DNA of 64,000 bases. Source: Clonostachys chloroleuca. Its lineage: Eukaryota > Ascomycota > Sordariomycetes > Hypocreales > Bionectriaceae. The translations under genes and the position numbers were made by a program. Shown in pieces: positions 23,010-34,191 of the stretch (position 1 is the stretch's first letter; every line of letters starts with the position of its first letter). The stretch lies in contig JBANAY010000003.1 of assembly GCA_037952775.1 (NCBI GenBank), positions 20,088,001-20,152,000 of the forward strand, given 5' to 3'. The notes below the pieces were generated by a model, which saw only the letters and a list, made by a program, of their open reading frames with translations, did not search any database and had not been told where the DNA came from.

Positions 23010-23499
23010 GATCACAGTAGCTAGTTTATTCAGACTAGACTTATATGGATCATAGACCAAGAGTGGCTCTTTATGGCCAGAGGAGGGGAAAGAAGGAGGG
23101 GTTTGCGATGCCTGTCACTTGCAAGCAAGCGGCATATTCCTTCGTGTCCGAGCCATGAAGCTTCCATTTGGCCATAGCTAGGCGAATCTTGCACGTGAAG
23201 CACACCCCATGTCGTTCTCTCGATGGTTCCCAGAAAGAATGAGAAATTGTCATTATTTCTCCATCTAATGCTTCCAAGCTAGCGGCAGAAAAATGGGCGA
23301 AAACAATTCGATTTGCATATTCTATCACGAGCGTTTTCTAGAAACTGAATCTTAACAAGTAGCTCACAGGCCATGTATAAGTACAACCGCCTAGAAAGAT
23401 GTCCACCCTTCTTTACCCCTCATCCGATTCTTCTCGAGGACAAAGCCTACCAAAAAAGTGTCCTACCCAGGATAGCTAAACTGAAAATGTATGGTGTCT
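23010..23499. other. Intergenic gap
   Basis: Upstream of the PhoD-like remnant. A minus-strand open frame at 23071-23328 has no recognisable motif. Nothing else seen. Confidence 0.4.
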
Positions 23500-24632
23500 T
23501 TATTTAAAGACAAGAGCAACTGTGAGCTTTCCTCCAGAGTTCTCCACCTGCTTTGGTATGACAATAACTTTCTCGGGAGTTTTGTTTCCTATGGCATTGT
23601 GATGGTTGATAAAGGAGTAAATCTTGCTGTTGATATTCGGGCTTCCCATGAAACGCTCGAACTGAGGAGTCCCATGCTTGAAAGTAAGCACCTGTTCAAA
23701 AGGCTGCATCTTGTCGTTGTAACTCTGCCTGGTGATCCCCCAAAACTCTTTGTTTTGGACGTCCATCAGAAAAGTCACCTTGAAGTTCTTCGTCTTATCA
23801 CCAGCTGTTGCGATGAAATTTTGCATGCCCATCTCGTTGAGTGGCACCTTCTTATTAGATGGCGCTTTGTCGTTCTCTTTGAACGCATTTTGCCAAACAA
23901 CGAACTTGCCTTCTTTGTCATATGTGCCCCAGTTGATTGTTTGGTTACTAACCGCGGGAGAAACAACTGTTGTCACCATCCGCCCGACAGTCTTCATGCT
24001 GAAGCCAATCTCTGGGGACCCAAAGTTCAGCAACTGCTTCAGTTCATAGGTCATTATTACAGAGTCAACGCATTTGTACTCGCTACTCTTACGGACATTG
24101 AGAAATGCTCCGTTCTGTCCGTACTTGTTTAGGTCCTCGGCGACGTCCACAATTTTAGTGTCTGCTTTGTTGCCCTTTGTCACTTCCTCGTACGCTTTCA
24201 GCTGGTCCTGCCCAGCTGACTCGTAGATCTTCATATCTTTGGGATTAGCACCAACGCCATCACCCTGGCCAGGATTAACGGAATCTTTGATTGGCTCAGA
24301 GCCCTTTTTGGCGGTTGGAGGATCCGGACGTTCAGGAGTTTGAGGTCTATTGATGGGTTTCTTCTTGGGGTTTCCGGAAATGGGCCATGGGCTGGTGGTG
24401 GAGGAGGCGGAGGAGGCGGAGGTGGGCCGGATTGGGGCTTACGTGACGGTTGACCAGTCTTTGAGCCGCCTTTAGGGGAAGCCTTTGACGTAGATTTCGA
24501 ACCACGCTTGGCAAGAGGAGAGGCCCGTTTTCGGGGAGGGCTGTGCCTCGGGGCTCTCTTCTTCCCTCACTTCCTTTGCTGGATTGTGCGGTGCCTCGCC
24601 GTGCCCCTAGCCTTGGCCTTCTTGGGGTTCAT
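23500..24632 (-). pseudogene. Unrecognised Lys/Pro-rich gene, apparently broken
   Basis: Not recognised. The intact part is a 244-codon frame (24234-23500) beginning MKIYESAGQDQL, soluble, with no known motif. Upstream the same strand keeps coding character. The matching frame extends back through a proline-rich linker (NRPQTPERPDPP), then a frame change near 24380-24400 leads to a proline run (GGN repeats on the plus strand, 24392-24426) and basic sequence (KRASPLAKRGSKSTSKASPK). That joins an ATG at 24632 except for a TGA at 24567-24569. Either the gene carries a stop and an indel, or an intron starting GTGAGG at the TGA removes about 190 nt, or only the downstream frame is real. I found no good branch point for the intron option. 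Confidence 0.5.
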
Positions 24633-25765
24633 TATATGCTCAAAATAAGTATCATTCCCGGGATCTTAAGGAATACGACGAAGTAATTCGCAGCGAGAAA
24701 TAGTACGAAATGCCTTATCTCGGATATCAATAGATTGCAGTTCAGCGACCTCGTTCGAATAGGGATCTCAAAGCCAGGCCGGGTAGGCTACCTAGAAATA
24801 CCAATGAGAACAAAGTAGCTTTAAGCAGTAACATGTTCGAATTTAATAATAGACTGGATGTGACTTGAAAAACATATGTGTTCTGAGGAGGTGTGAAGTT
24901 ATGAGTAGCTTTAAGCAGTAACATCTTCGAATTTAAAAATAGATTGGATGTGACTTGAAAAATATATGTGTTCTGAGGAGGTGTGAAATTATGGAATCTT
25001 CATGTTAATTATCTGCCAATATACCAAGATTTATAGACTCTGAGCCTGAATTGATGGCTACCGATAACCTGCAACGAATTATCCGCAAGGAGAAAGTTTC
25101 GTCCTGCTCTCTGCAGGCTTACTCTTTCAATTCACCCATTCCACAACAAACTGTAAAGCGAGATATGTGCAGCCAACCACAGCCTGTCGTCCTAATAGCC
25201 GCTTACGGTCATCCTATGTAAGTGATATCATAGGAGCAATTAATGACTTTATTTTATTAGCGTTTGGGGTCATGCTGCTTCCTCTGTTGGTTTCATGGCG
25301 ATGCGCAATAACATAACCGTATGCAGCTCGCTGCCGCTCTATTTTTCCTCGGGTACTTTTGGTCTTCTAGAATCCATATTATACTGCAGCTTACTTGTGG
25401 TAGTATGATTAAACATCTTTATGTGAGGACCTATTGTCGAATCCACCTGTTGGTCAGTACGTTGGCTGAGCGATATTGCGGTTACCAAGTAATACCTGTC
25501 AGTGACGTACTGTACCTATAGTGTGTGTACACTGTACGTAAGCACTGTGGCGAATATCCCAAAATTATTCGCCAAGCCCGTGTGCCTTCTCTCACATACT
25601 TGTTACTCTCATTGTACGAGTCTCAATTCTATTACCTAAATGTTTGGTCTGACACCCTATATTGCACCAATTCCTGTTTAGTTCAACGAGTTTCATCCTG
25701 CGCATACTCATCGCACGTCTATAGTTTCATTGGCAGAAGGTCGTTGACTCAGATCATCTTCCAAC
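24633..25765. other. Intergenic region with tandem duplication
   Basis: AT-rich, no supported gene. It contains the 90-bp tandem duplication listed separately. The last 300 bp are the promoter region of the ankyrin gene starting at 25766. Confidence 0.45.
24814..24993. repeat. 90-bp tandem duplication, two diverged copies
   Basis: Copies at 24814-24903 and 24904-24993 both begin AGTAGCTTTAAGCAGTAACA. They differ at about five sites; three of these are C-to-T or G-to-A changes in the second copy. No coding content. Confidence 0.88.
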
Positions 25766-27367
25766 ATGCTTGAGCTTGGCACGCTTCCCGCGGAATTATT
25801 TGACCTCGTCATCACCCATCTTGTCGCCTCTGTTGGTATACGGAAAGCCATCGCTTTGCGTATTGTATCTCGATGTTTTAATGCTGCCATCTTAGAAGCC
25901 ATTTGTGCCCGCCAAGTGGTTGATATCCATGATCCTAATACACCAGACTTAGCGTATGCCATGACCGATCAGCTACGCGGCAAGATATTCCTAGCCAAGT
26001 CTCGCCTCGCGGCTGCAAAGAACAAGTACACTTATCTTTCTGTTATAGCCAGTGTCAATCAGGCATTGGACATCCTCACGGGGGAAACTAGCACTAAAGT
26101 CCTCAGACACCGACATGTTTCAGTGGCACAAGCAGTCAATATTGTCCAAGATCTGCCGCTGGACTCTAGAATGGAAGCTCAAAACAATCTCAGTGGTGCA
26201 ATCATCATTGGTGACCTGCATCTCGTCAAACTCCTGCTGGCGGCCGACGAGTCCTCCACTGCGTTGGCAGACGTCAATGAAAACACACCCTACTTTGGAC
26301 GGCCTTTGACTATCGCTGCAACATGGGGACATGCCGAAATTGTCATCTATCTCTTAGACCGTGGTGCTCTGCCAGATCTGTTCTCCAGCACCCGCAAATC
26401 TGGTGATGAATCCAAATGGGAGAATCACGAGTGGGATCCGGGAGACGAGGCATCGATTTGGCACGTCGCCTCTTACAGACAAAGTCCGGCAAGTGCGTTG
26501 CGCGGTGCGGTTCTAGGTGGCTATGACAACATCGTTCATCTTCTTCTGCTTCCTGAGCATAGGACAACGTGCTCTAATCTCGAATATCTCCGAGCCATTG
26601 TTGCGGGTGTGAGAACCGGGCGACTTGATCTTATACGAACATTCTTCCAAGTCATGGGCAAGGGTTTGTCAGAATTTAAGGGGCTCGCAAATGAAATGAT
26701 TTGGGAAGCTATCCGTTTCGATCAGAAAGAGATCGTGCAAATGCTCCTTGATGAGGGTGTGGATGTCACTGCCTACCCAGATCCCGATATACGAACTTTC
26801 CATGGTACATTGCATCTGGCTGCCTCTCTCGGGAATCTCAGCATGGTACAATTCTTGCTAGAGAGGGGAGCAGATGTCAACTTCAACGGGATGGGCAAAC
26901 CGGGCAATTCAGCAATTGAGGGCGCCGCGGGGGGCGGACAGGAAGAAGTAGTTGAATTTCTCCTAGACGCAGGGGCCGACCCTGTGAGGGCTCTCTGGAG
27001 TGCTGCCAAGGAAGGCCAACCTCGGGTAGTAAAATGACTTCTAGACAAGCTTCCAGACCTAATTCATCGGCCAGATGAATGCGGAAGTGCGGGAAGCCAG
27101 GCACTTATTAAGGCACTTCTTGCCTGTAATCTTACATCCATGACTTTATTAGTACAACGAGGCGTTTCCCTCGCGGAGGGTTACGAATTCTCGGGGTTGC
27201 TCCCAATGGATATCGCAAAGCAGGGGTCTGAGAGATGGGTGATCAATCATTTGATATCCCTCGGGGCCGAAGACACGCCTGGTGATGCTTATGCACCTAG
27301 CAGCCCCCCAACCATTGGCGGCGTACGTGTTACTGAACATACGTGGGAATGGGTTGGCAAATACTAG
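25766..27367 (+). pseudogene. F-box-like/ankyrin gene with in-frame TGA
   Basis: The ATG at 25766 starts an F-box-like N-terminus (LGTLPAELFDLVITHLV ... LRIVSRCFNAAI). Ankyrin repeats follow, for example RPLTIAATWGHAEIVIYLLD, GTLHLAASLGNLSMVQFLLE and SAIEGAAGGGQEEVVEFLLD. The frame stops at a TGA (27035-27037) in the middle of a repeat (GQPRVVK stop LLDKLPDLI). It then stays open and repeat-like for 109 more codons to the TAG at 27365-27367, ending with LLVQRGVSLAEG and INHLISLGAED. One change, most simply CGA (Arg) to TGA, explains the stop. If truncated, the 423-aa product keeps most repeats and could still be made. Translational readthrough is possible but not indicated. Confidence 0.82.
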
Positions 27368-28694
27368 TCTCGAAAGGCGGTAAACGTGCGGTCTCATAAA
27401 GGAATAGCCTTCCTTTCTTAGACAGAGAATTAACATTCCGCTAAAGCCCTTGACATTCAACCTAGAGTGAACGATCCCGTTGTGCTGGTTACCTGAGGTT
27501 CGATGATCTTATACAATTTGTTATTTCAGCATAGGAAAAGGCGAGACAAGGGCAAAGCGGTATCTAGGATTTTTTAATTAGTGGGACATTGACCAAGTTG
27601 CTGATAAGTACTCGAGCGACTCCAATAATCCTCGTGGTTGCTGCACGTGGTTAACGTCTACCTATCGTTAAAGCGAGTCACATCCTAGAGGGTTATACGG
27701 TGTGGTCTGATTTAATATAATCCAAGGATTGTTGCGATATTTTCCATCTTTCGTTGTTGACCAAAGAAACAAGGACCGACGATAAACTAGGCTTATGATT
27801 GCTCTCAATTAAGTTGGTGAAGAAGTAGCGGCATGCAAGGCATGCAAGTAATACTCTCTCAGGTTGCGTTCACATGACAACTCGGTACCCCTTCACTGTT
27901 ACCGAATCCACCCACACTTCACCTTCACCTCACTCTTACTCCTGCGTATTTTCTATCGGCGATCGTGCTCATCATGTAAAAAAGAAGGTCACACATCTCA
28001 TTGAACGACTTGGTCCATTCATTATACACAGGTCCCAGTCTTCTATATCCATGCTCTTTCCTACCTAAAGCCTGCGGTATACCACCTGGATCTAGCCATG
28101 GTATTAGGTTATCAACTTCCTCCTATCTATGTTATTCCAAGTTGCTAAGTAAACAAACTGAGAGTCGCTAGTAGATCTGTAACCTGCTATTTAGAAGGCC
28201 GCCGCAGGGATTTAGGAACAGGTTCCGTGTCAACAAACACCTCCACTGCGGTTCCTCCTCCAGGTCCTGTGCTCGTATCATTAACCGAAGAATCAAACCT
28301 GAGTCATATCACAAGGCAAACTCAAGTCTAATGTATGGAACTCTTGGTAGTGTTTGGCAGTGCCTTTGCGTAGACATCCGTGGTATTCGAATACAAAGCC
28401 AGGAATATAAAGTCATAGACTATGATAGCAAAGCGCGATCGATACATGAAATTTCAAAATGGCAATTCTCTCACCATGAACACCACCATGAAATTAATTT
28501 CGTACTCGATGGCTTGTTCCTCATTCGATGGTCGGTGCGCATCTCGTGCGATTCTCAAAATGGAGTGGCTGTGCTGATTTCGGACCCTTGCAACAATCTC
28601 CAACAAACCACAGGGGTAGTTTATGAAATTCATCAACCTTCTCTGGCTAGATCCTACATCATCAGTGGCAGTGCCTAAAAAGATATCATCAGAT
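27368..28694. other. Intergenic region upstream of a Zn2Cys6 gene
   Basis: 1.3 kb with no supported gene. The frame of the next gene is open from 28623, but a better start is at 28695. Nothing else recognised. Confidence 0.45.
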
Positions 28695-30830
28695 ATGTCA
28701 ACCCCATTCACAAGACCGAGACCCCGGACGAGGGTCACCCCTCGGAAGCTTCGCAAGGGCACCAAAAGCTGTTGGGAGTGTAAAAGAAGAAAAGCGCGAT
28801 GCACTTTCGCGTCCGGCCATAATTCAATTTGCGACAGCTGCCAGCGGCGTGGCACTCCTTGCATCAGTCAAGTGCATCCGGAGCCCGAGGGGCCGAGTCA
28901 AACTACTGATAGACTGGGACGGGTTGAATCGCTGCTGAAGCAGTTGGCAGACAACACCAACACGAAGCGAGGTTGCCCGCCATCTCAGTCATCCGGCCCG
29001 CCCGGAAACGACTGGGAAAGAGGGGGTTCGGTTCTTTCTTCAATAGACCCATCTCAGTGCAACACTGCAACCAATCCCTTGTCAATGGAAGTCCAGATCC
29101 CGGCTGATCATGGCCGCGAGCCGGTATCTCTTGACGCCGATACAGACAATGATATTGCCCGCACGACCTTCTTCTCGGTGTGGCCTAATCAAAGGGAACT
29201 TGACATAATATTCGGAGACTCAATCCACAAACTATGCAGCCTGTATCCTTTGATAGGCACCTTTAGCGGCTCGAAGATGGATTGTCAAAAGCAGAAGCCA
29301 TCTTCCATTGAGCAGGTCCTCCAGTCACCACAGCCAAAATCAAACCCTGCAGCATACGCTCGATCGCTTCTCCTTCTCGCCGTATGTCTTCAAGGGAGTG
29401 ATATTGGACAAAATTACACTCCATCTGACCTCATCTTTGATCATCATGATGTTATATCACGCGCTGTGACCTCAGCGCACAAGATATTGGGGCATGAAGC
29501 AGGCAACGAGACTGAAACAAGTCTTGAAGGTATTATGTGTCTTATCCTTGAAAGCATGTATCACTGTTTCGAGGGTAATTTACAAAAAGCTTGGCTTACC
29601 CATCGTCAAGCGATGCTCATGGCACAATTAAAAGGCCTTCATAAGCGGACGGACCCCATAACAGGTCATGCAAAGGAAGATAATTATCACCACATATCCC
29701 ATCACTTGTGGTTTGAGATGATCAATATCGATAACTATTATTGCATGATTCTCGGTCTACCCCAGGGAAGCTGTCAGAGCCGTTATCCGCTGAGTCTAGA
29801 CTCATCCAAGCCAATCACTGCTGATCCGCAAACCAGGCTTCGGCAGGTACATTGCATGGTAGCTAGCCGTATTTTGGACCGTCATCACCTAGGTCCCGAA
29901 GGCCGGGCGGAGACGATGGAGATGGACAAAATGCTCCAAAACGCAGCAGGTTGGATGCCGCCTCGGTGGTGGCTTGACCCTACCAAGTCATGCTATGAAT
30001 CCAAGACCCTCAGCGGCATTGAAGAGTCTGGCCGGATCAGAGATCAACTGATGCACTATCATCTACTCATTCAGCTTCATTGGCCGTACATGGTGGTTCA
30101 AAATACTAAGCGCGAGTTTCGCTACAGCTGTATGTCAGCCATGAACGCCAGCCGGGAGTTGCTGACTCGGTTTGTGGCGCTGAATATGCATAGAACAACA
30201 AGATACTACTGTCTGGGTGCGAGTATGCTTGCCCTTGCCGCCAGTATCGCGCTGTGCATATCATACATAATGGTTGGGAAAGATGGAGAGATCGGTGGTC
30301 TGATGGATTATATTCTTCATCATAGGCCTGCGGATCGCGGCATGATGGAGGTTTCCCTTGAGTCGATCAAACAACTATCTCTGACACGCACTCATCCGAG
30401 CGTTTTGAAGATGATAAGTGTGTTCCGCGATATCCTGTCTGTTGAGGAAGAGGTTGCGCGCGGCGCCCGTTACAAGACGGTCTACACGGGTAATCACTAC
30501 CACAAATTTGAGTGCTACTCGAGAAGAGAAGACGAGCGCTTTCAAATTTATATTCCGTCTCTCGGTTCCATTGATCTGGTCAGACAGCACGGTTCTCAAA
30601 ATACTGCCATCACTTTATCGCCGGGAATGAGCAATATTGCAGACTCCGGCCGCCCGAGTGATAATGGAACAACTCCCCTTCCTGGCGCAACGATCAACCG
30701 TAATAGAAACCAAGATATTACGGACCTAGAGGTCAGTTTGAACGAAACCATTTTGGACTTTGATCAACAATTCCATGACGAGTGGATGGTAGAGGGCATA
30801 GATGGAAGTTTACTGGATTATATTGACTGA
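28695..30830 (+). CDS. Zn2Cys6 transcription factor, 711 aa, single exon
   Basis: Nuclear regulator with a zinc cluster at Cys 26, 29, 36, 46, 49 and 56 (CWECKRRKARC ... CDSCQRRGTPC), preceded by a basic Arg/Pro-rich tail. The open frame begins at 28623, but the ATG at 28695 is favoured because it starts just before the basic region, as in related proteins. A short leucine-containing stretch (RLGRVESLLKQLAD) follows the cluster. The central region around residues 190-450 resembles the fungal regulatory domain (AYARSLLLLAVCLQGSD, LESMYHCFEGNLQKAWLTHR, LWFEMINIDNYYCMILGLPQ). No introns are needed, which is unusual for a gene of this length and class. No obvious target adjoins it. Confidence 0.92.
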   Translation: MSTPFTRPRPRTRVTPRKLRKGTKSCWECKRRKARCTFASGHNSICDSCQRRGTPCISQVHPEPEGPSQTTDRLGRVESLLKQLADNTNTKRGCPPSQSSGPPGNDWERGGSVLSSIDPSQCNTATNPLSMEVQIPADHGREPVSLDADTDNDIARTTFFSVWPNQRELDIIFGDSIHKLCSLYPLIGTFSGSKMDCQKQKPSSIEQVLQSPQPKSNPAAYARSLLLLAVCLQGSDIGQNYTPSDLIFDHHDVISRAVTSAHKILGHEAGNETETSLEGIMCLILESMYHCFEGNLQKAWLTHRQAMLMAQLKGLHKRTDPITGHAKEDNYHHISHHLWFEMINIDNYYCMILGLPQGSCQSRYPLSLDSSKPITADPQTRLRQVHCMVASRILDRHHLGPEGRAETMEMDKMLQNAAGWMPPRWWLDPTKSCYESKTLSGIEESGRIRDQLMHYHLLIQLHWPYMVVQNTKREFRYSCMSAMNASRELLTRFVALNMHRTTRYYCLGASMLALAASIALCISYIMVGKDGEIGGLMDYILHHRPADRGMMEVSLESIKQLSLTRTHPSVLKMISVFRDILSVEEEVARGARYKTVYTGNHYHKFECYSRREDERFQIYIPSLGSIDLVRQHGSQNTAITLSPGMSNIADSGRPSDNGTTPLPGATINRNRNQDITDLEVSLNETILDFDQQFHDEWMVEGIDGSLLDYID

Positions 30831-31361
30831 GGTATTTTCGTTGCGCTCGCGCTCATCCATTTGAAATTGAATTTGAAAAAGAGAATTCAGTTATTATTTG
30901 CATCCCGCGACGGTAGAAATGCAAGAATAAAGACGTTGTCTTTTTTATCCAAACGTTAACATGCTAGTTATCAGTAGTCTCTATTGCAAATGTTCCGCCG
31001 GGATCCTACTGAACAATATCACACGATAAGTTTCTCCTCGCTCATTAAAAGCCTCATCCGATAGGGTGGCAGTACCAATAAATGATTGCAGAATCACGTC
31101 AATAGGACAAACAGCAGATTGAGAAACGCACATGTCTGGAAATGTGATGAATGTGACGTAGCCAGCGTGGCCCACCAAGGCCATGCTTACTGTTGCAGTG
31201 ACTGATGGGTGATGTGGTGTCAGAAGATAAACCCCGCCCAATTGTCGTGGGCGCAGTCAAACCTACGCCGTGACACGACTCTCGTCGCTCTGCCATCTGG
31301 CATCAAACAAGCAGCAGTCGCCATCTCGGCCCTCCTCAAGAACTGCTCCATTCCTTAAATC
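30831..31361. other. Intergenic gap
   Basis: 3' region of the regulator gene and promoter of the F-box/LRR-like gene. Minus-strand open frames here (30981-31296) have no motif and overlap the promoter. Confidence 0.4.
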
Positions 31362-32804
31362 ATGACCGCTATTGCCACAAGGCGATCTTTTCTGCTGCCC
31401 GAGCTCGTCGCCCTCATTATCGCGGCCGGCAGGGACAACGACAAGTTTCTGTACACCTGTCTCTTCGTCAATCGTCTCTTCTTTCGGGAGTCATGCAAGC
31501 TCATGTGGCAAGAATGCAATACCTATGGCGTTTTGGTGAGCATAGGCCATCTTGTCCAGCTGAGCAAGCGGGATGAGCAACGAGCGCAGATTTATGCCAA
31601 CTTCATCCAGGTTCTCGACTTTGACGCACCCGAGGGATCAGATGCTTCAAATCTCGAGGCTGAGTGGCATGAAGACCTGGCTTGTCTTCAATTCCCACTC
31701 TTGCGGGAAGTCATAATCCGTCGTTTCAACCATTGCGATGCCGTTATCCGGTATGCACAACCGACCTTGAGAGTATTCAGCCTTTGGCCAGCCAGCCAAC
31801 TCTCTGATGCCTTCCTAGACCAGCTTGGCCAACAGTCACCGAGATTGGTCAACCTATCTCTGGGCCAGTCTACGGACAGCACTGTTACCGAGGCGGGTGT
31901 GGTGCGATTGCTGCAGTCTCTGCGTGCGATACGGCATCTCACACTATCGCCCGAGTTCGATCAAGTCTGGTCGCGAGAGGCCTTTTGCGCCGTTTCGAAA
32001 TATACATACCTAGAATCATTGGATATACCGGTAATTCTAGATGAATGGATTGAAGACTTGTTTCCGATCCGAGGTTTTCATCATCTGAAATACCTTTCTA
32101 CAAACATATCCAATGATGCGTTACGTCTTTTAGCTCCATGTATACCAAGTCTTGTGCATGCCCATATAGATTTCCGACCTCCATGTATGAGCATCTCAGA
32201 GGTAGCAAATCTCAAATCAATTACTGATCTTCACCTATCATTTCCCCATGGGAGCAGATTTAGTGGGCACGCCCTGCTATCAATCTCACGATATTGTCCA
32301 GCGCTTGAGGTAGTTACGCTCGCCGAACATAGCGACAATCATCCCGAGGCTACGGGTTTGAATGACAGTTTGGTAGACCAAATTGCGATGCATCTTCAAA
32401 ATATCAGAATTCTATCATTGAACATGGGGACTGAGACACCTCTGACACTACGTTCGGTTCGTTCGTTGTCCAAGCATTGTCTGGAACTGAGAAAGCTTGT
32501 GCTTTCCTCTTTCTTCATCAGCTGGGAGGAGGTGGAAGGCAGAGCGGAAGACGATGTAATCTCGACGAGAATGAAGTCCATGCGCTTGAAGCTGCACGGA
32601 GATCAGCAGTTGCTGCAGTATGACGGAACCCAGGACCGGGTGAATGGCGAGCATATAGATAAACTGGCCCGGAATTTCCTGGGCTTCTTTCCGAGCCTTG
32701 GGCCGATTTATCTCGGTGGCGGGGGAGATGGCGAGCGGCAGTTTATGAAGAGGTTTTTTCTGGCTAGGCAGAGATTGAGGGGGATAAATTACTTGAGCAT
32801 GTGA
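31362..32804 (+). CDS. F-box/LRR-like protein, 480 aa
   Basis: Single-exon gene from a clear ATG. The N-terminus (SFLLPELVALIIAA ... LYTCLFVNRLFFRESCKLMW) fits the loose F-box of fungal proteins that dock on Skp1 in SCF ubiquitin ligases. The rest carries irregular leucine-rich repeats, such as PRLVNLSLGQSTDSTVTEAG, LLQSLRAIRHLTLSPEF, LKSITDLHLSFPHG, CPALEVVTLAEHSD and QNIRILSLNMGTE, spaced about 25-45 residues apart. Such repeats would select the substrate. The C-terminus ends with a glycine-rich loop. No lesions. The target protein is unknown. Confidence 0.82.
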   Translation: MTAIATRRSFLLPELVALIIAAGRDNDKFLYTCLFVNRLFFRESCKLMWQECNTYGVLVSIGHLVQLSKRDEQRAQIYANFIQVLDFDAPEGSDASNLEAEWHEDLACLQFPLLREVIIRRFNHCDAVIRYAQPTLRVFSLWPASQLSDAFLDQLGQQSPRLVNLSLGQSTDSTVTEAGVVRLLQSLRAIRHLTLSPEFDQVWSREAFCAVSKYTYLESLDIPVILDEWIEDLFPIRGFHHLKYLSTNISNDALRLLAPCIPSLVHAHIDFRPPCMSISEVANLKSITDLHLSFPHGSRFSGHALLSISRYCPALEVVTLAEHSDNHPEATGLNDSLVDQIAMHLQNIRILSLNMGTETPLTLRSVRSLSKHCLELRKLVLSSFFISWEEVEGRAEDDVISTRMKSMRLKLHGDQQLLQYDGTQDRVNGEHIDKLARNFLGFFPSLGPIYLGGGGDGERQFMKRFFLARQRLRGINYLSM

Positions 32805-33995
32805 GTAGTTGCCTCGGTCACCGTTGCGGATGCGACAGTGAACCTTCTTTTCACATCTGTGAGGGAAAGGTCGATTTAACTGAGATGGGTTCTTCATGGC
32901 TTGTAGGTTCAATTTATGAGTTGAGACGTCCCTTTCTACCAATTCCGCTGTTTCTTCAACCTTGGGTCCCAGCACAAGTTGATATTCTCGAACGATGGGC
33001 AATACGCAAGCCCTCAGAGTATCATATCTATGAATTTCCTGTCAAAGGTTCATCCACCATGAGTTACAACTCTCAGCAATAACTTTTTATTGAAAGACCA
33101 CATCATCGTTTCAACTTCTGCCGGTATTCGAGTCGCCGCCATTCCGGCGGCTCACGACGTGATCGCCAGTCAGCCCTAGATGATGTCTCGGCTATACACC
33201 CCCCACCTTCCGAGATAGACTTAGATGAGTTACTTACATCTCGCAGTGTCAGCTCTTCGTCTCATCTAATTTTGATCTCACGATGAGGGCCACTCTCATA
33301 CTGGTTCTCTTACCACCACATGCCCTAGGTTGGTTCTTGCTCACATCTCTACACTTAAGGACCGTCTAGTCTCTACAAAATGTCAAGATCGCCTACCGAG
33401 GACGGCAAACCGGGCCTTTCTTCCCCGATGTCTAATTCTCGCCGTCGAAGGCTTTTTCTTGTTTCTTTTCGGTCACAGGATGGCTAAGACGCGAATTCTT
33501 AACTACCCCTACAGGAAAGTCCGGAGGGAGTACATCAATGCTGGCGAGGCTCCCCAAAACGGAGCTCTACTAGAAGCATGGCAGGGAATGGAGGGAAAGA
33601 TGACGCTCACCCGACCGGGGCAGACACATGTACCGTAGTACGCATATCAAAAGGCTACAATTTATATACGAAGCTTCCCAATAAAATCGGGGGCATGCTT
33701 TCATAGTAAAAATGTATTCGTATTATCGCAAGCTTCCGAAAAACAATTACTCTATAATGAGTTGCAATGCCATAACGCCGAAGCCCATGCTCTAAACTCT
33801 TAACCAAACTCATTCTGGGGCCAAAATGCAATCAAACCATCATTAAACAAACGTCAATCAAACTGACCCATCGTACATCAGGAAATTCGGAACCTGGTAT
33901 TTATTATTAGCGATTTCCGCAAAGTCCGTTCAATCCGGAGCCGGTCACTAACAAAAAATATGTAACCAATGCAAGGTACTCAAATACTCGGCCTT
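32805..33995. other. Intergenic region, no supported gene
   Basis: Short ORFs only. A possible small two-exon ORF beginning MSRSPTEDGKPG at 33379 needs a weak GTTTCT donor and was not accepted. The last 300 bases would hold the 3' end of the cysteine-rich gene that follows. Confidence 0.4.
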
Positions 33996-34076
33996 TTAAA
34001 AGGTGGAGTTGCCATGGCAAGTGCAGCGGCACCCGTAACTGCACCAGTCGTCACAGCCGCAGATAGAGGTACCCAT
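33996..34076 (-). CDS. Cysteine-rich 26-aa peptide, metallothionein-like
   Basis: A 27-codon ORF on the minus strand, ATG at 34076-34074 and TAA at 33998-33996. The product has six cysteines at 6, 8, 12, 16, 18 and 20 (CGCDDWCSYGCRCTC), a pattern of C-x-C and C-x-C-x-C motifs, no predicted signal peptide and few hydrophobic residues. Size, the MG-x-CGC-like start and the GCRCTC core resemble the 20-30-aa copper metallothioneins of Neurospora and other ascomycetes, which bind Cu(I) in the cytosol. The ATG follows a pyrimidine-rich leader ending CTACACCTTCAAC, typical of fungal translation starts, with a TATA-like box 116 bp upstream. Being very short it could be chance, but six cysteines in this spacing plus promoter signals argue for a real gene. 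Confidence 0.62.
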   Translation of the reverse strand: MGTSICGCDDWCSYGCRCTCHGNSTF

Positions 34077-34191
34077 GTTGAAGGTGTAGTTTAGAAGGAA
34101 GTGGTTTTCTACTATGAGAGCGAGATGAGGTCGGGTCGAGAAGTAATTAATTAGAGAGCTGTTGCACCGAAGAGGTAGACCTGACCGAGGG

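Noticed and set aside
27035..27040. Programmed stop-codon readthrough at the TGA in the F-box/ankyrin gene
   Set aside because: The base context (TGA CTT) does not match the known TGA CTA readthrough signal. A nonsense mutation is the simpler reading.
33379..33705. Possible small two-exon gene starting MSRSPTEDGKPG
   Set aside because: Needs a weak GTTTCT donor and gives a product with no recognisable feature; promoter signals are not clear.
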